Positions 13,686-22,214 of a stretch of 40,179 nt of DNA are shown here, piece after piece (position 1 is the first letter of the stretch; each line of letters starts with the position of its first letter). This stretch comes from a virus. The notes below the pieces were generated by a model. That model was not told the DNA's origin, made no database searches, and saw only the letters and a program-made list of their open reading frames with translations. Position numbers and translations under genes: made by a program. The stretch is taken from the IMG/VR virus record IMGVR_UViG_3300044832_000035, positions 1 to 40,179 of that record. One strand, given 5' to 3'.

Positions 13686-14920
13686 CGCACCATCTGGTTC
13701 ATGAAGATTCGTACAATTGCCTTTGCTATCGGCTTCCCCTTGAGCCAGTTCCCGATTGCTCCCGCATTTTTGGCATAAAATGTTCTCAACCAGCCCGGAG
13801 CCTTGAATAGTATCCAATCTCTGAATGCCAAGTGTCCTGGCGTTCCAGGGCCGTAAACCTCCCTGGCCGCGTTACAGGCAAAAGCTGCGGCAATCGCGGT
13901 TCCTGCAGCGGATGCCGCGCTCCCTAGTCCAGACACAGCCGCTGCTCCTGCGCCAGATGTAAGCGCCGCGCTCCCTAGTGCCCCCGCCGCACCGATACCA
14001 GCCCCGATGTATTGGCCGCTTGTGTCCGGGCTACCAGGTCTAGCGCCAGTCCCGGCATTAAGGAAGTTGGAGGTTCCTTGCGCGAAAGCGCCTCCAGCGC
14101 TCGGATCGATAAATTGGTAGGCAGCCGGCACCCCGGTGTTCGGATTATATGTCGGCGTCATCTGGCCGGTCATGGCCGCCGATTGCTGGTTAAGCGCTCG
14201 ATCAACGTACTGACTGGAAGAGGCTAACTTGCTCTGGCCGCCACCCAAATACCCTAGAGCCGCGCTCCGCACGTTATTAAGATATTGTAGTCCAGCGCTC
14301 CCAGTCGTTTCACCTTCCTGTACCGCTTGAGTGACTCCGGCATCGTTACCGCGTGCAGTCTGGTTACCGCGCACATCCTGCTGAATCTCACGCATTACAC
14401 CTGGAGGGAGTTGGCCGGCAGTCGCGCTATTTAAGTCCGCGTTGTACCCGGTCCCGAGCGTCGTACGCATCGATTCCCCGGTCGGATCGATCTTCGCCAT
14501 CTGTTTTAGGGCGACTTGCTCAGGGAGTGGCGCGTTCGGATTATAGGATGGCTGCGTCTGGACTGGCGCGGGTGGAACACTAGGCGGATTCCATTGCCAT
14601 GGGCCGCCAAAATTGGGACTAGCGAGGGTCCTAAGCCCCATCGTCTGGACCTGGGATGGAGTCAGGTTATAGCGGGAACCGCCCTTGGTGTAATACTGCT
14701 GCCCGCCTGAACCGGTATAAATCTGTTCGTTACCGACTCCTGGCACATTACCTAACCCCATGCCGTACGAACCTGCATTAGGATCAGGGGCGGCGGCCTT
14801 TTGCGCAGATGACGCAGGCGAATCAGTTGCTGTGGGAGCGGGACCAGTACCAGGCCAGTACCATTTATTACCTATCTGCTGTGACCCTGGCGTGCCTTGC
14901 GCTACTTCTTGCCATGCCAT
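13679..14920 (-). CDS. Virion protein with C-terminal AREVYG domain, 413 aa
   Basis: The first 300 residues are Gly, Pro, Ser and Gln-rich and repetitive. A hydrophobic Gly/Ala segment (about 300-345) could insert in a membrane. The last 65 residues carry the C-x-AREVYG...FRDWILFKAPGW...YAKNAG pattern widely found at the C-terminus of phage tail or internal proteins. It is probably an ejected or tail-tip protein. Its stop overlaps the ycaO start, so the modifying enzyme is translated in step with it, making it one candidate target. Confidence 0.65.
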   Translation of the reverse strand: MAWQEVAQGTPGSQQIGNKWYWPGTGPAPTATDSPASSAQKAAAPDPNAGSYGMGLGNVPGVGNEQIYTGSGGQQYYTKGGSRYNLTPSQVQTMGLRTLASPNFGGPWQWNPPSVPPAPVQTQPSYNPNAPLPEQVALKQMAKIDPTGESMRTTLGTGYNADLNSATAGQLPPGVMREIQQDVRGNQTARGNDAGVTQAVQEGETTGSAGLQYLNNVRSAALGYLGGGQSKLASSSQYVDRALNQQSAAMTGQMTPTYNPNTGVPAAYQFIDPSAGGAFAQGTSNFLNAGTGARPGSPDTSGQYIGAGIGAAGALGSAALTSGAGAAAVSGLGSAASAAGTAIAAAFACNAAREVYGPGTPGHLAFRDWILFKAPGWLRTFYAKNAGAIGNWLKGKPIAKAIVRIFMNQMVRC

Positions 14921-14922
14921 AC

Positions 14923-15414
14923 TTAATTAGAAAACTGTGATTGACCCGGAAACTGTAGCGAATTAGGACCACCTTGATTGATGCTGACGCTTCCTAGTTG
15001 TCCGGCGTACGTGCGAGCTAAATTAGCAATTTCACCTAAGTTGGGAAGGTTCATGGAAGGCATAGCAAATTCCGAGGGAGCGCTAAAGGAATAATCGCTT
15101 GGCTTTACCCCATAAAGACTTGCTACCCGATTATTGGCTCCTTGTAACGCCATCTCACGGCCTTGGTATGCGCCTGGGTCGGTCTGATATTGGATCGCGC
15201 GGTTAGCTTGCGCGCTTGATAACGCGCTCCTATTCGAGAGAGCTGTATTTAGCGCGCTCTCATAGGGGGAAATCATCGAACGAGTTGCCGCATCCTGCGC
15301 CGCTAAGATCGGCGCGTTCATCGCCTGAAACTGCTCACCGGCTAGCTGCGAACTGGCCTGAGCTTGCGCGCTCTGGGTCGGACTAGGAGGTGTGGGTTGC
15401 GATCCGCTGCTCAT
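14923..15414 (-). CDS. Probable internal virion protein, 163 aa
   Basis: The product is Ala, Gln and Ser-rich, with a helical N-terminal half (AQAQASSQLAGEQFQAMN) and Asn-rich ends (SINQGGPNSLQFPGQSQ). There is no transmembrane segment or enzyme motif. Composition and placement just after the nozzle genes fit small head-internal proteins of podophages. The start overlaps the 149-aa gene by 32 nt. Confidence 0.55.
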   Translation of the reverse strand: MSSGSQPTPPSPTQSAQAQASSQLAGEQFQAMNAPILAAQDAATRSMISPYESALNTALSNRSALSSAQANRAIQYQTDPGAYQGREMALQGANNRVASLYGVKPSDYSFSAPSEFAMPSMNLPNLGEIANLARTYAGQLGSVSINQGGPNSLQFPGQSQFSN

Positions 15415-15832
15415 ACTTCCTTGTAAGTAACAGCATCAACCGCTTGAGCTGCAATAGACTATAAACGCGTGGAGGCCCTAGCTCCTCGATATCACGGTGC
15501 CACATGTACGCTTTGTCCGGGTTACGGCCCTTAGCCATCTTCCCTACCACTTGAGGGATAAAGAGCGGATGAATCGCGCCGTAGAGGTTGCACCGTGCCA
15601 AAGGTCCGTCCTCGAAGTTCACAAACTCGGTCCGATAGTGCTCGATCGAATAGAAAAAACGCACTGTTCCGACACCAGCCACCCGCCTGCCGTACCAAAC
15701 CACAGAGAGTAGCCCTCTATCGAAATACCATTTGAAATAACGACGTAGGTTGAGGATTGGGGAATTATTCCAGGGTCCATAGTGTTCCTTAACAAATTTA
15801 CAGATCTTTTTAGCGTTCCTGTCCCAGTTCAC
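15383..15832 (-). CDS. Possible acetyltransferase-like phage protein, 149 aa
   Basis: It starts at GTG 15832 overlapping the nozzle stop (GTGA). RRVAGVGTVRFF resembles the first core beta strands of GNAT proteins, and flanking helices are basic and aromatic-rich. Similar proteins often sit between the nozzle and internal protein genes in T7-like gene orders. A diagnostic acetyl-CoA pyrophosphate loop is not clear, so the assignment is tentative. Its role may be virion assembly rather than catalysis. Confidence 0.5.
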   Translation of the reverse strand: MNWDRNAKKICKFVKEHYGPWNNSPILNLRRYFKWYFDRGLLSVVWYGRRVAGVGTVRFFYSIEHYRTEFVNFEDGPLARCNLYGAIHPLFIPQVVGKMAKGRNPDKAYMWHRDIEELGPPRVYSLLQLKRLMLLLTRKYEQRIATHTS

Positions 15833-17472
15833 AGGTTATCCTTAGGTTTCGAGATAAAGGCGGTTGCGTCCATTTTATGTAGCCGCCAGTCACCGGTTCC
15901 GGTAAGCCGTACCTGGAGCTCGTTACATTCGCCGGCTACACCCTGAACATTGAATGAGGCGTATTGATCCCCGGTAGTGTCCAGGTTCCACGGCAAATCG
16001 TGCGGAAGCTGCAAAACCTTGGTGGTTGTGGATAAGTTCAGTAAAACGCCATCGGTTTCGTTGGTGTCAGTAATCACATCCACTGTGACCGGAGCAACCG
16101 ATTGACTGAATCGTAACCGGACATTGTACGGCTGAACTTGGTTTAAAAACTTGGTGTTATAGGGTTGCCCGCCCGCGCTAGGCGGGACTATAGTCGAATC
16201 CCAATGGAACCCTCGACTCAAGATGGAGCTTACGATTGGTATTGGTGTAACGCCATCGATGGCAACATCATTGAAGAGGCCAGATTGCGGTTTGGTTTGC
16301 AGGCCCACATCGCCATTCTGAAATGCATAAAGGAGTTCGCTACCCCCAGGCGCGCTTGGGTTCGCGAAGAGCGCTCGCCAAACGGCAGTAGAACCATCCT
16401 GGTTCGTCCCTGTCCAGATACCTTGCCATTCGTCTAAAGGCACGCTGTAGACCAATAGCGCGTTGGGAACGGTGCTCCCGTCGAGTGGTACGGCCAGGAT
16501 ATACAAATCCTGCCAGACAATAGCCCGGCTTGTGTAAATCACGTTCCAATTGATACGGTTTATGTCCGGCTGAATCCTTGCGGATAACTTGTCAGTAACC
16601 CCAACGTTATCGGTTCCTTGCAGGGTCGAAAGCCGGAACACTCCGTTCGCGCTTTCACTGAGCATTAGCGCATCGTTTCCGATCTGGCGCATGGTGTTGT
16701 GCTCAGCTACACCGACCACACTGGATACGATCTGTTTATGGAAATTGGCTACGGTTGCGGTTGGGTCAGCGTAGATGGCGTATATCTTGCCCTTCTTGGC
16801 TGCTAGCACGACCCCTACCTGGAACCCCATGAGTCCATTGATAGCATCCGAGCCTTCCGCATCCAGTGTGACCCGGACACTAAGATCGTTGTTACCTGGA
16901 CCGAAATTGGGCGGAATCGCTCCCAGATCACCGAATACCACATCGTTTGTACCGGTCCTGGCAGTAACTAAACGGTTACTGAACCAGATCGGGTAACTCA
17001 TATTCGGGCTCGCGGTCGGCATAGAGACCGTGTTTAGGTTTGTCCCATCCCAGTAGTAGAGTCCAGCCCCTTGGTTTAGGAATAGTGCTGCGTTGGTACC
17101 AGGGTTACCGCCTGGACAAGAATTGATCGGGGCTGATCCAGCGCCAGCCACAAATGGTAGCCCGGTCGTAAGCAGGGTTAACACCTTGGTCAGCGTGGAA
17201 TAGCTCCAAAGATTGGTTCCGTCGCTCAGCAGGTAAAGGCCGCCTCCAAAGTATGAGGCAACCACGATCGGGACCGCTGCCGCGTTGATCTGGCGAGTAA
17301 TCCCTGGTCTGGCCCGGTTTCGGTTATCGATGACCGCCAGCCGGTTAGCGAACGCCATTGCGCGGGTAGCCGCGATCTCAGTCGGAGGATTCGCGTTCTC
17401 GACCCCGTTAATAATCGGGCAAGAATCGAGCGCTACCTCCTGGTTCCCACCCGTATGTGATAGTTGCGCCAT
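15829..17472 (-). CDS. Tail nozzle / DNA stabilization beta-propeller protein
   Basis: A 547-residue protein beginning one base after the connector gene. The N-terminus (NPPTEIAATRAMAFANRLAV) is followed by repeated short beta hairpins with aromatic turns: YLLSDGTNLWSYS, GLYYWDGTN, FSNRLVTART, YILAVPLDGS, LLVYSVPLDEWQGIW. This beta-propeller pattern is typical of podophage tail nozzle proteins (T7 gp12 or P22 gp10 role), which close the portal channel and extend the tail. The gene order connector then nozzle supports the call. Confidence 0.75.
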   Translation of the reverse strand: MAQLSHTGGNQEVALDSCPIINGVENANPPTEIAATRAMAFANRLAVIDNRNRARPGITRQINAAAVPIVVASYFGGGLYLLSDGTNLWSYSTLTKVLTLLTTGLPFVAGAGSAPINSCPGGNPGTNAALFLNQGAGLYYWDGTNLNTVSMPTASPNMSYPIWFSNRLVTARTGTNDVVFGDLGAIPPNFGPGNNDLSVRVTLDAEGSDAINGLMGFQVGVVLAAKKGKIYAIYADPTATVANFHKQIVSSVVGVAEHNTMRQIGNDALMLSESANGVFRLSTLQGTDNVGVTDKLSARIQPDINRINWNVIYTSRAIVWQDLYILAVPLDGSTVPNALLVYSVPLDEWQGIWTGTNQDGSTAVWRALFANPSAPGGSELLYAFQNGDVGLQTKPQSGLFNDVAIDGVTPIPIVSSILSRGFHWDSTIVPPSAGGQPYNTKFLNQVQPYNVRLRFSQSVAPVTVDVITDTNETDGVLLNLSTTTKVLQLPHDLPWNLDTTGDQYASFNVQGVAGECNELQVRLTGTGDWRLHKMDATAFISKPKDNL

Positions 17473-18459
17473 TTAATCTGACCAATTCCAAACCTGCCCT
17501 GGATCATCATAAACCTTTGGCACGATTTGCTGGAAAGCTGCTTGGCTACTCATCTCTTCCTCGACCGCTTTCATTGCGATCGCGTTGGCCGACTGGAATT
17601 CAGCGTTACTCATGTCCTTTTGTTTCTGACGCGAGTAAGCTGCCGCCAGGGCTACATGGTAAAGAGCGTCTAAGAGCCCGCTGATACGGGGTACGGAATT
17701 ATCGCTCAAGAGCGGGTCAAACTTCATCTTTGCTCCGACCCGGATTCGGAACGGCCCGGTATACGGCGGCCAGATCACCAGATTGGTATAGCGCAAATGC
17801 TCGTCATTAGGCTGCATCGTGACGGTTGCGCCGGTCCCGGCGATCGTAAGCGGGACTGTGCCGGTCGGCTTCGTGATATTGTGCACTTCGGCATAAGTTT
17901 TAACGGTTGTGATCGGGTTCGTGCCGGTCATTGAAAACATCTCGGATTGTTCCAGACCGCTCGTATCGGTTCCCTCGATCGTGAGCGGAAACCCGGATGC
18001 CGTACCGATCGGTGTTATCGTGATTGCGCCCGGATTAAAAGCCGGGAACCCGAGCGGTTTACCTAGAAAGAAATAGCGCGGTACATTCTGAATTAAGGTG
18101 GTCAAGAAAGCATCACCTGAATATTTCTCGATCCAACCACGGTCGCGCGGGTCGAGCTTGTACGGAAACGATAGCCCACCATCAATCGAGCCTTTTACCC
18201 ATTGCACTTTATCAGCCTGCAGTGGGAGGATATTAGGGAGCCAATAGCTGGAGGTGCCTGGGATCAAAAGAGGCGATGGGCAATTCTGTTCGATTGCCGG
18301 TTCCATCATCGCTTCTTTCCAAGGGTGCATGTTGTACATGCTCTCGTAATTGCGACGTATCTGCGCTTTGACGTAGCTGAGCATGGTGACCCCTTGCGCG
18401 GCTTGGCCCAGGTCGCCTACATCCTGACAAGCGAGTGTGGCTATGTCGGATAGTGTCAT
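17473..18459 (-). CDS. Head-tail connector / tail adaptor, 328 aa
   Basis: The N-terminal helices (MTLSDIATLACQDVGDLGQ... KAQIRRNYESMYNMHPWKEA) and C-terminal helices (GLLDALYHVALAAAYSRQKQ... SANAIAMKAVEEEM) match T7 gp11-like adaptor architecture, with a beta-rich insertion (GAITITPIGTASGFPL, GTVPLTIAGTGATV) that could be an Ig-like decoration. Adaptors form a 12-mer under the portal. The ATG overlaps the upstream receptor-binding gene as ATGA, and the nozzle follows directly. Confidence 0.75.
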   Translation of the reverse strand: MTLSDIATLACQDVGDLGQAAQGVTMLSYVKAQIRRNYESMYNMHPWKEAMMEPAIEQNCPSPLLIPGTSSYWLPNILPLQADKVQWVKGSIDGGLSFPYKLDPRDRGWIEKYSGDAFLTTLIQNVPRYFFLGKPLGFPAFNPGAITITPIGTASGFPLTIEGTDTSGLEQSEMFSMTGTNPITTVKTYAEVHNITKPTGTVPLTIAGTGATVTMQPNDEHLRYTNLVIWPPYTGPFRIRVGAKMKFDPLLSDNSVPRISGLLDALYHVALAAAYSRQKQKDMSNAEFQSANAIAMKAVEEEMSSQAAFQQIVPKVYDDPGQVWNWSD

Positions 18460-19769
18460 AGCTCAGAGGAAAATGTTCCGGCCCAGCTTAGCAAAGCCCC
18501 GGCAGTGGAGGCGGTGCCAATAGTGGCTTGAGTAAAGGCGCTATCAGTGGCTAAAAGGCCGGTGCTGCATGTCCTGTTACCCGTATTGGTTACATCGTAA
18601 ATATTATTTATCGCTCCATTATTAGGGGAATAAATAACCGGAGTGGGTGCACCACTCATCGTGTTCGGGAATTTAAACATCGTCAGGAGATTCGATAAAA
18701 ACCCGGTTGGTACAAGGGAAGTAACAGCCCCCGCTGCAGTAGGCCCTATACTCGTACCTGGAACAGTGCCGTAATTATAGGTTTTGCAAAAATAGCGTTG
18801 GCATTGCCAAAGGTTCTCGTCGAAATCCATTGGCGCAAACGACGTGCAGACAGCTCCTGGCTCATGCTGCGCCAGGCAGATATCGAAGGTAGCCGCATTA
18901 GTCGCTAGGAGATTGGTCTGGCTTGCGGTCGCGTAAAAGTTACCGTTATTCCAAGCGTTTTCTTGAGTCGATTGAAACGTAACCCCGCATCCCAGACACA
19001 CACTGATCTGGTAACTGAAATCGGTTTCCGCTGTTCCCCAGGAACCAGTCCCGGTAGGTAATGCCGGAATATTCGGGAGCGCTACCCGTTGCCACACGTT
19101 GGGCGAACCGATCGACACGGTAAACTTATAAAACTGGCTAGCGTCCGCGTTATGGATCGATACGCCATAAGAACCGGAAACGCTTGTCCTGAGCCAGATC
19201 GAGAGTGAATGAACGTTATCAAAGAGTTTACGCGCTTTCTGTAATTCGATCCGTTGCGAGATCGTAAAGAACTCACCGCTCAAGAGCGATGCTTGTAGCG
19301 TGGCCACTGTTGCCCGGAGTCCATATCGCGGACGGTGACTGAAGGCTCCTCCCGCCAGTGAGCCAGCTAGATCGACCTGGGTAACGTTGATCTTACCAGT
19401 CGCCATCACGTAGTCAGTTCGGTACCGGTCAAGTGTATATTGGCCGTTGGTGACGTTGTTATACGGCCCAACCCGCTGATTTACCGCCATATCACCGTTA
19501 CAGATCGTAGTAACTGGCGAGAGTAACCCAACCGCTGCGCGCACCGCAGACTGAGTAAAGAAATTCGAGTAAAGTACCTTAGCGTATGCACCCCCGGACT
19601 GGAGAAGGAGAATCAGGTCATTGACACCTGGACCGCTAGCACCAGTCTGCGCGGAATAGAACGCTGGTTGGATCGATGATTGATTGACGATCGCGTTCAG
19701 ATCGGGTCCATCAACGCCTAGCTGCCCGCTTGTAAACTGCTTGGTTGTCGATATATCACCAATCGGCAT
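18456..19769 (-). CDS. Tail fibre / receptor-binding protein, 437 aa
   Basis: The N-terminal part (GDISTTKQFTSGQLG... GPGVNDLILLLQSGGAY) looks like an attachment region. A distal domain begins near residue 88 with ICNGDMAVNQRVG and YTLDRYRTDY, the pattern common to phage tail-fibre receptor or carbohydrate-binding domains, and contains QRVALPNIPALP and WQCQRYFCKTYNYG. It probably sets host range. The start lies 3 bp from a strong palindrome copy. It belongs with the connector and nozzle genes. Confidence 0.75.
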   Translation of the reverse strand: MPIGDISTTKQFTSGQLGVDGPDLNAIVNQSSIQPAFYSAQTGASGPGVNDLILLLQSGGAYAKVLYSNFFTQSAVRAAVGLLSPVTTICNGDMAVNQRVGPYNNVTNGQYTLDRYRTDYVMATGKINVTQVDLAGSLAGGAFSHRPRYGLRATVATLQASLLSGEFFTISQRIELQKARKLFDNVHSLSIWLRTSVSGSYGVSIHNADASQFYKFTVSIGSPNVWQRVALPNIPALPTGTGSWGTAETDFSYQISVCLGCGVTFQSTQENAWNNGNFYATASQTNLLATNAATFDICLAQHEPGAVCTSFAPMDFDENLWQCQRYFCKTYNYGTVPGTSIGPTAAGAVTSLVPTGFLSNLLTMFKFPNTMSGAPTPVIYSPNNGAINNIYDVTNTGNRTCSTGLLATDSAFTQATIGTASTAGALLSWAGTFSSEL

Positions 19770-19772
19770 AAA

Positions 19773-19787
19773 TCACACTGAGTGTTA
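19773..19787. promoter_or_regulatory. Operator in tail gene junction (one mismatch)
   Basis: TCACACTGAGTGTTA fills the 15-bp gap between the RlpA-like gene and the receptor-binding gene. Its position in a tight junction far from the switch region fits a stoperator-like silencing site. Confidence 0.65.
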
Positions 19788-20384
19788 CGACCCAGTTACG
19801 CGACCAAGCGCGAAATCCCAACTCTTAACCTCGGTCGCTATTCCTTTTGCGTCATTAATCCAGAAGGTCACCGGTATCCCGGCTGGCCAACTCTTCGGGT
19901 TCGCCCCGTAATTCGTTTTAAAATAATCCATTGTGCCTAGCGCCATGTGAGCCGCATACGTGAGATCGAGCGGACGATGAACGCTGGCACTTGGTCCCTT
20001 ATCGATAAACGGAATCACGATCGTCTTCTGGGTAGCGTGACTGTAGACCTCTAGGAGCGCTGTCGGCTTGTTGCCGGTCCCGAATGTCGCATCGAGTACC
20101 TTGATCGGGATCGAGCCGCCTAGTGCCGTGTGGTTGTGCGTGACATCGCCCCATGCTCCCTTCAAATCGCCACCAGCCCCAACGTCACCAAGATCGTTTG
20201 AGCCATCGTAGTTCTGGCCAAATATGGTCGCGATACCGCTTACCGCGTACGGTGGAAGAAGTGCATTAGCTGGTGCCGGAACACTAGCGGGAGGAGGAGG
20301 AGCAGCAGCGCCGTCACGAATAGCGGCGAGCATATCCAATAATCTTTGGGTTTCATTAATAGCATCCTGGAGTGGGCTGCTCAT
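19785..20384 (-). CDS. RlpA-like double-psi beta-barrel protein, possible lysin
   Basis: A 199-residue protein. After a helical N-terminus and Pro-rich linker, residues 45-155 follow the RlpA double-psi barrel: GIATIFGQNYDG, TALGGSIPIKV, VYSHATQKTIVIPFIDKGP, and RPLDLTYAAHMALG, equivalent to the D-R-G-P and IDLSxAA motifs of RlpA lytic transglycosylases. The Asp in IDKGP is the likely catalytic-type residue. No signal peptide is seen. It borders the spanin and holin genes, so it could be the endolysin, or a virion hydrolase since it also borders the receptor-binding gene. Fold call is good, activity is inferred. Confidence 0.7.
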   Translation of the reverse strand: MSSPLQDAINETQRLLDMLAAIRDGAAAPPPPASVPAPANALLPPYAVSGIATIFGQNYDGSNDLGDVGAGGDLKGAWGDVTHNHTALGGSIPIKVLDATFGTGNKPTALLEVYSHATQKTIVIPFIDKGPSASVHRPLDLTYAAHMALGTMDYFKTNYGANPKSWPAGIPVTFWINDAKGIATEVKSWDFALGRVTGS

Positions 20385-20388
20385 GTTC

Positions 20389-20904
20389 TTAACCGTGACC
20401 TGTCCATCGTAAAATTACTTCAAGGATGCCAACTGCCAGTACAGCAGCCCCGATTGCGTAACCGTAAGTCGCTCCGGTAGATGCCTTGGTTTCGGTTGCA
20501 CCAACCTTGATGGCTTCAATTGCCGTTACTCTGGTTTTTAGATCCTCATGCTTGCTTTCAAGCGCTGAGCGAACCTGATTAAGAAGCTCCCCGCTTGCAT
20601 CAATCTGTTTCGTAAACCCAGCTTCCATTTTTGTGTTGGCTGCCGTGTTGGCCAATTGCTGGGCGAACACTGCGTCTTGAGCTGCTTTAAGCGCTGCAAG
20701 TAAGGCTTTATCATTTAGCTCAAACTGCTTGGCGATTGATTCGAATTTCTCTTTATTGACTAAATCCTTACCCTCGATCGTTGCTTCGATGATGTCCTTA
20801 ACTAGCCCGATCTCGCGGAGGAGTTGCTGCGTCGTTTTCTCGGTCGGATCCGGTACCGGTACGCTCCCCTGACCCATCATTGCCGGTACGCTTACCTGAG
20901 GCAT
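20389..20904 (-). CDS. Coiled-coil protein with C-terminal membrane anchor
   Basis: A 171-residue protein with a long Ala, Lys and Glu-rich helix (residues 25-130) and one C-terminal transmembrane helix (GATYGYAIGAAVLAVGILEVIL) ending WTGHG. There is no signal peptide, so it is probably a tail-anchored inner-membrane protein. Placed in the lysis block between the spanin pair and the RlpA-like gene, it may act in lysis control. No exact family is recognised. Confidence 0.6.
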   Translation of the reverse strand: MPQVSVPAMMGQGSVPVPDPTEKTTQQLLREIGLVKDIIEATIEGKDLVNKEKFESIAKQFELNDKALLAALKAAQDAVFAQQLANTAANTKMEAGFTKQIDASGELLNQVRSALESKHEDLKTRVTAIEAIKVGATETKASTGATYGYAIGAAVLAVGILEVILRWTGHG

Positions 20905-20906
20905 AG

Positions 20907-21179
20907 CTACTGAGTAAGTTGGTTCTGAGCCCTAAGCTGGTTAAGCGCGGTTGTGAGGCCCACTACCTGATGCTGCAACCGTTGGTATTCCGCTGCTGAC
21001 ACCCACGTCTGGCCCTGATACGTCAGGAATCGCGGATCTGATCCTTGCTGCAAAGAGAGCGGCGTTTGCTTGATCGTCGAGGTACATGCTGGTAGCGACC
21101 AGATCGCCAGCATTGCGAGCATAGTCAATCTTAGCCGAGAGCTCGCGGCCCTCTTTAAGTATTTGTTGATCCAGATCAT
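20907..21179 (-). CDS. Outer-membrane spanin (Rz1-like lipoprotein)
   Basis: A 90-residue lipoprotein: after a long basic lead, TMLAMLAIWSLPAC is a signal with lipobox L-P-A-C and lipidated Cys32. The mature chain ends in a helix (AEYQRLQHQVVGLTTALNQL). It starts inside the gene at 20941-21279 in another reading frame and extends 34 nt past its end, the hallmark overlap of Rz/Rz1 pairs. It would span the periplasm with the inner-membrane partner to fuse membranes at the end of lysis. Confidence 0.78.
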   Translation of the reverse strand: MIWINKYLKRAASSRLRLTMLAMLAIWSLPACTSTIKQTPLSLQQGSDPRFLTYQGQTWVSAAEYQRLQHQVVGLTTALNQLRAQNQLTQ

Positions 21180-21279
21180 AGGCTAATTTCCTTGCGTTAA
21201 TTTTGGTTAGCGCCACTTGCCATTGCAGGTACTCACTCAAAATAGTGAGTACCGTTTGGATAATGGCGAAAATTCCCAT
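20941..21279 (-). CDS. Inner-membrane spanin (Rz-like)
   Basis: A 112-residue protein with an N-terminal hydrophobic anchor (GIFAIIQTVLTIL) followed by a charged coiled-coil segment (LDQQILKEGRELSAKIDYAR) and an Ala-rich tail, matching Rz topology. Its 3' part overlaps the Rz1-like lipoprotein gene out of frame. It starts next to the holin stop. Together with holins and the RlpA-like protein it forms a Gram-negative lysis block. Confidence 0.75.
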   Translation of the reverse strand: MGIFAIIQTVLTILSEYLQWQVALTKINARKLAYDLDQQILKEGRELSAKIDYARNAGDLVATSMYLDDQANAALFAARIRSAIPDVSGPDVGVSSGIPTVAASGSGPHNRA

Positions 21280-21582
21280 TTAGAAAACGGCTGAGAGCGG
21301 CAGGATTACGTAAAATATTACGATTAGAGCAAACCCAAGTATCCCGAGAACTACCAGGACCGTCCTAAGTGGTTCCGGTACCTTTGGCCCTAGTCTGCTC
21401 CACGCCCATAAGATCACAAGAACTACAAGGGCAAGGATGACAATCAGCCAAATGAAATGACCCCAGCCACCTAAATTAAGAGTCTGCTGTGCCGGAGCGC
21501 CAACCGAAATGATTGGATGAAATGGGCCAGTCGCCGCCCACATCTGGCTTGACCACAAATGCAGAAACCAAAGCGTATTCAT
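21280..21582 (-). CDS. Holin-like membrane protein, 100 aa
   Basis: Hydrophobic segments at about 43-61 (HFIWLIVILALVVLVILWAW) and 73-93 (TVLVVLGILGFALIVIFYVI) are separated by a short Pro/Lys loop, with a possible N-terminal hydrophobic lead. Size and two-helix topology fit a class II holin or a pinholin. It is flanked by a second holin-like gene (ATGA overlap) and the Rz gene. Confidence 0.65.
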   Translation of the reverse strand: MNTLWFLHLWSSQMWAATGPFHPIISVGAPAQQTLNLGGWGHFIWLIVILALVVLVILWAWSRLGPKVPEPLRTVLVVLGILGFALIVIFYVILPLSAVF

Positions 21583-21836
21583 AACGGTTTTGTTTTGATT
21601 TCGTTAGCTGGCGTGACCGCTGCCGCGCTCGCCAGAGGATGCGGAGCATTGCTAACCCCGACCATCTTGGTTGCGCGTCCGAAAACCGCGATAGCAACCG
21701 CCGTCACGAGTTTCATATAATCCATTTTGGATAAGTCGCCGTTGGTGCTCAGGTAATCCTGAACTGCCACAACGATTGCGACGATGTAACCAAGCAAGCT
21801 AGGTAGCCAGCTCGGTCCCAGTATAGTTTTTAACAT
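21579..21836 (-). CDS. Second holin-like membrane protein, 85 aa
   Basis: Two hydrophobic helices (LLGYIVAIVVAVQDYLS and YMKLVTAVAIAVFGRATKMVGV) flank a short polar turn, followed by a soluble tail ending in KTKPL. This pattern is common in annotated phage holins. Two adjacent holin-like genes suggest a holin and antiholin pair. Its start directly follows the zinc-ribbon gene stop. Confidence 0.65.
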   Translation of the reverse strand: MLKTILGPSWLPSLLGYIVAIVVAVQDYLSTNGDLSKMDYMKLVTAVAIAVFGRATKMVGVSNAPHPLASAAAVTPANEIKTKPL

Positions 21837-22211
21837 TTAGACCTTTGCTGGCGGATTAGCCGCGGCTGCTGCCGCTAGGGCTGCGTTAGACGCCGCTACT
21901 AGGGCTGGATCTTGCAAGGCTGCATCGGTAGCCTGGAGCGCTGCCAAAGCGTCCTGAGCGGTTTTAAGAGCAGCCGCGTTACCTGCTTGCGAGGTTACCA
22001 GTGCTGCCAGCGCGTTAAGCGCTGCGATTAATGCATTTACGATTTGTGGTGTCATTAGTTGTTCTATCAGGTTAACGATTATTTCTAGAGCTGCGGCTAT
22101 CCGGTATTGCATTGCATGATTCAGCCTGGCGTCCTCGCTTAGGTTCCATTGAAACAAGCTTGAGCAGTCCGGGTGATGCCCGATTTTCTCGCCGCATGAT
22201 GGGCATTCCAT
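21837..22211 (-). CDS. Zinc-ribbon plus Ala-rich helical protein, 124 aa
   Basis: The N-terminus MECPSCGEKIGHHPDC holds C-x-x-C and a His/Cys pair, a likely zinc site. The remainder is strongly helical and Ala/Leu-rich (LNALAALVTSQAGNAAALK) and ends NPPAKV. The middle (ALEIIVNLIEQLMTPQIVNAL) is amphipathic and could contact membranes. No family is recognised. Position just before the holins makes a lysis or assembly role possible. Confidence 0.6.
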   Translation of the reverse strand: MECPSCGEKIGHHPDCSSLFQWNLSEDARLNHAMQYRIAAALEIIVNLIEQLMTPQIVNALIAALNALAALVTSQAGNAAALKTAQDALAALQATDAALQDPALVAASNAALAAAAAANPPAKV

Positions 22212-22214
22212 AAA

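Noticed and set aside
13686-13817. N-terminal extension of YcaO to TTG 13817 with CQKCG
   Set aside because: Overlaps the upstream gene by 139 nt; ATG 13685 fits the operon overlap style and the normal YcaO N-terminus.
16857-16871. CAGTGTGA near 16.86 kb as another palindrome copy
   Set aside because: Only one half-site, inside coding sequence; not counted.
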